From positions 1 to 39,607 of IMG/VR virus record IMGVR_UViG_3300039449_000037: a stretch of 39,607 nt of DNA; one strand, written 5' to 3'. The position numbers were made by a program, and so were the translations under genes. Position 1 is the first letter of the stretch. Every line of letters begins with the position of its first letter. Origin of the DNA: a virus. Below, one piece after another: positions 39,269 to 39,607 of this stretch. The notes under the pieces are model-generated. The model had not been told where the DNA came from, did no database searches, and was given only the letters and a program-made list of their open reading frames with translations.

Positions 39269-39607
39269 ATGGAAGAACAAGAACAAACCAACGAAACAAC
39301 AACCCCAACTGAGCCTGTTATTCTGTTCTTCGTCTTTGGTGGTTCTCATTATTACGCGTCCGGGGGCGCTTGGGACTTATTAGCCAAGACTGACGACATA
39401 GAAGAAGCCACAAAAAAAGCAGAAAGCTTTATAGGCAAGTATGCGGTTTTTGAAATTGCAGATTGGAGTGATGATAGAGAAGATGATTCAGGCTTTGAAA
39501 TAGAGTGGACTCACGTAGTGAATGCACAAGACGGAAGCATTGTTGCTGAGTTTGGCGGTCATCCCTTTGGCGGCGGACAACCAGTATTGCAGATCAGAGA
39601 AAAATAA
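39269..39607 (+). CDS. Acidic protein of unknown function at the window end
   Basis: Encodes 112 residues; the stop is the last codon of the window. N terminus EEQEQTNETTTPTEP is disordered. The middle (VILFFVFGGSHYYASGGAWD, LLAKTDDIEEATKKAESFIG) and end (VVNAQDGSIVAEFGGHPFGG) look like a small alpha/beta domain. It has no signal peptide. Lying beyond the integrase, it may be a phage moron or a host gene past the attachment site. No family recognised. Confidence 0.6.
   Translation: MEEQEQTNETTTPTEPVILFFVFGGSHYYASGGAWDLLAKTDDIEEATKKAESFIGKYAVFEIADWSDDREDDSGFEIEWTHVVNAQDGSIVAEFGGHPFGGGQPVLQIREK

Overview
The window looks like a nearly complete temperate siphovirus genome or prophage of a gammaproteobacterium (host inferred only from the style of the genes; nothing here fixes the genus). 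It has an HK97-type head module, a long-tail module with an 1145-residue tape measure, a lysis cassette, a primase/helicase replication module, a divergent repressor/Cro switch, and a tyrosine integrase preceded by an excisionase-like gene. Both window ends coincide exactly with gene ends, so no attL/attR pair can be seen.

Layout. (1) 1-453 (+): an HTH gene convergent with the late operon. (2) 463-24719 (-): the late operon, read right to left: GH108 endolysin, holin, coiled-coil membrane protein and HNH nuclease; then a candidate cos/terminator gap at 22939-23130; then small and large terminase, portal, S49 protease, capsid, neck genes, tail tube, tape measure and tail tip. Many genes are joined by 4-bp ATGA/GTGA or TGATG overlaps. 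(3) 24720-25602: two tandem terminators, a candidate late promoter, a small HTH/sigma-like late regulator, and a striking gap holding twelve copies of the octamer GCCTAGGG. (4) 25603-29544 (-): SF3 helicase, PriCT/Toprim primase, CII-like and YdaS/Cro-like regulators, with a KTSC-domain gene in the opposite direction. (5) 29675-31121: CI-like repressor (+) and two convergent (-) lysogeny-type genes. (6) 31254-39197 (+): a second early operon with an ANT-like protein, a DUF2303 protein, a membrane-anchored dNMP-kinase-like protein, a C5 cytosine methyltransferase, an array of integron-type gene cassettes (35475-37262), an unknown gene, an excisionase-like gene and the integrase. (7) 39269-39607 (+): an acidic unknown protein.

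The most unusual feature is the cassette array. Five small single-gene cassettes (301-425 bp), plus a 73-bp gene-less one, lie head to tail between the methyltransferase and the gene at 37293. Each ends in an attC-like site, and each cassette's R'' box is the exact reverse complement of that same cassette's own first bases (6-10 bp). That is the signature of cassettes that once existed as circles. No IntI-type integrase, attI or Pc promoter is visible. The phage therefore seems to have captured an array using an integrase supplied from elsewhere and placed it in its repressor-controlled early operon.

Control logic (inferred): a perfect 14-bp palindrome ACAGAATATTCTGT occurs in both early promoters, inside the -35/-10 spacer of the Cro-side promoter and just after the -10 of the promoter at 31192. 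The repressor would thus silence both early operons. The repressor lacks the Ser and Lys expected for LexA-type self-cleavage, so induction may rely on an antirepressor.
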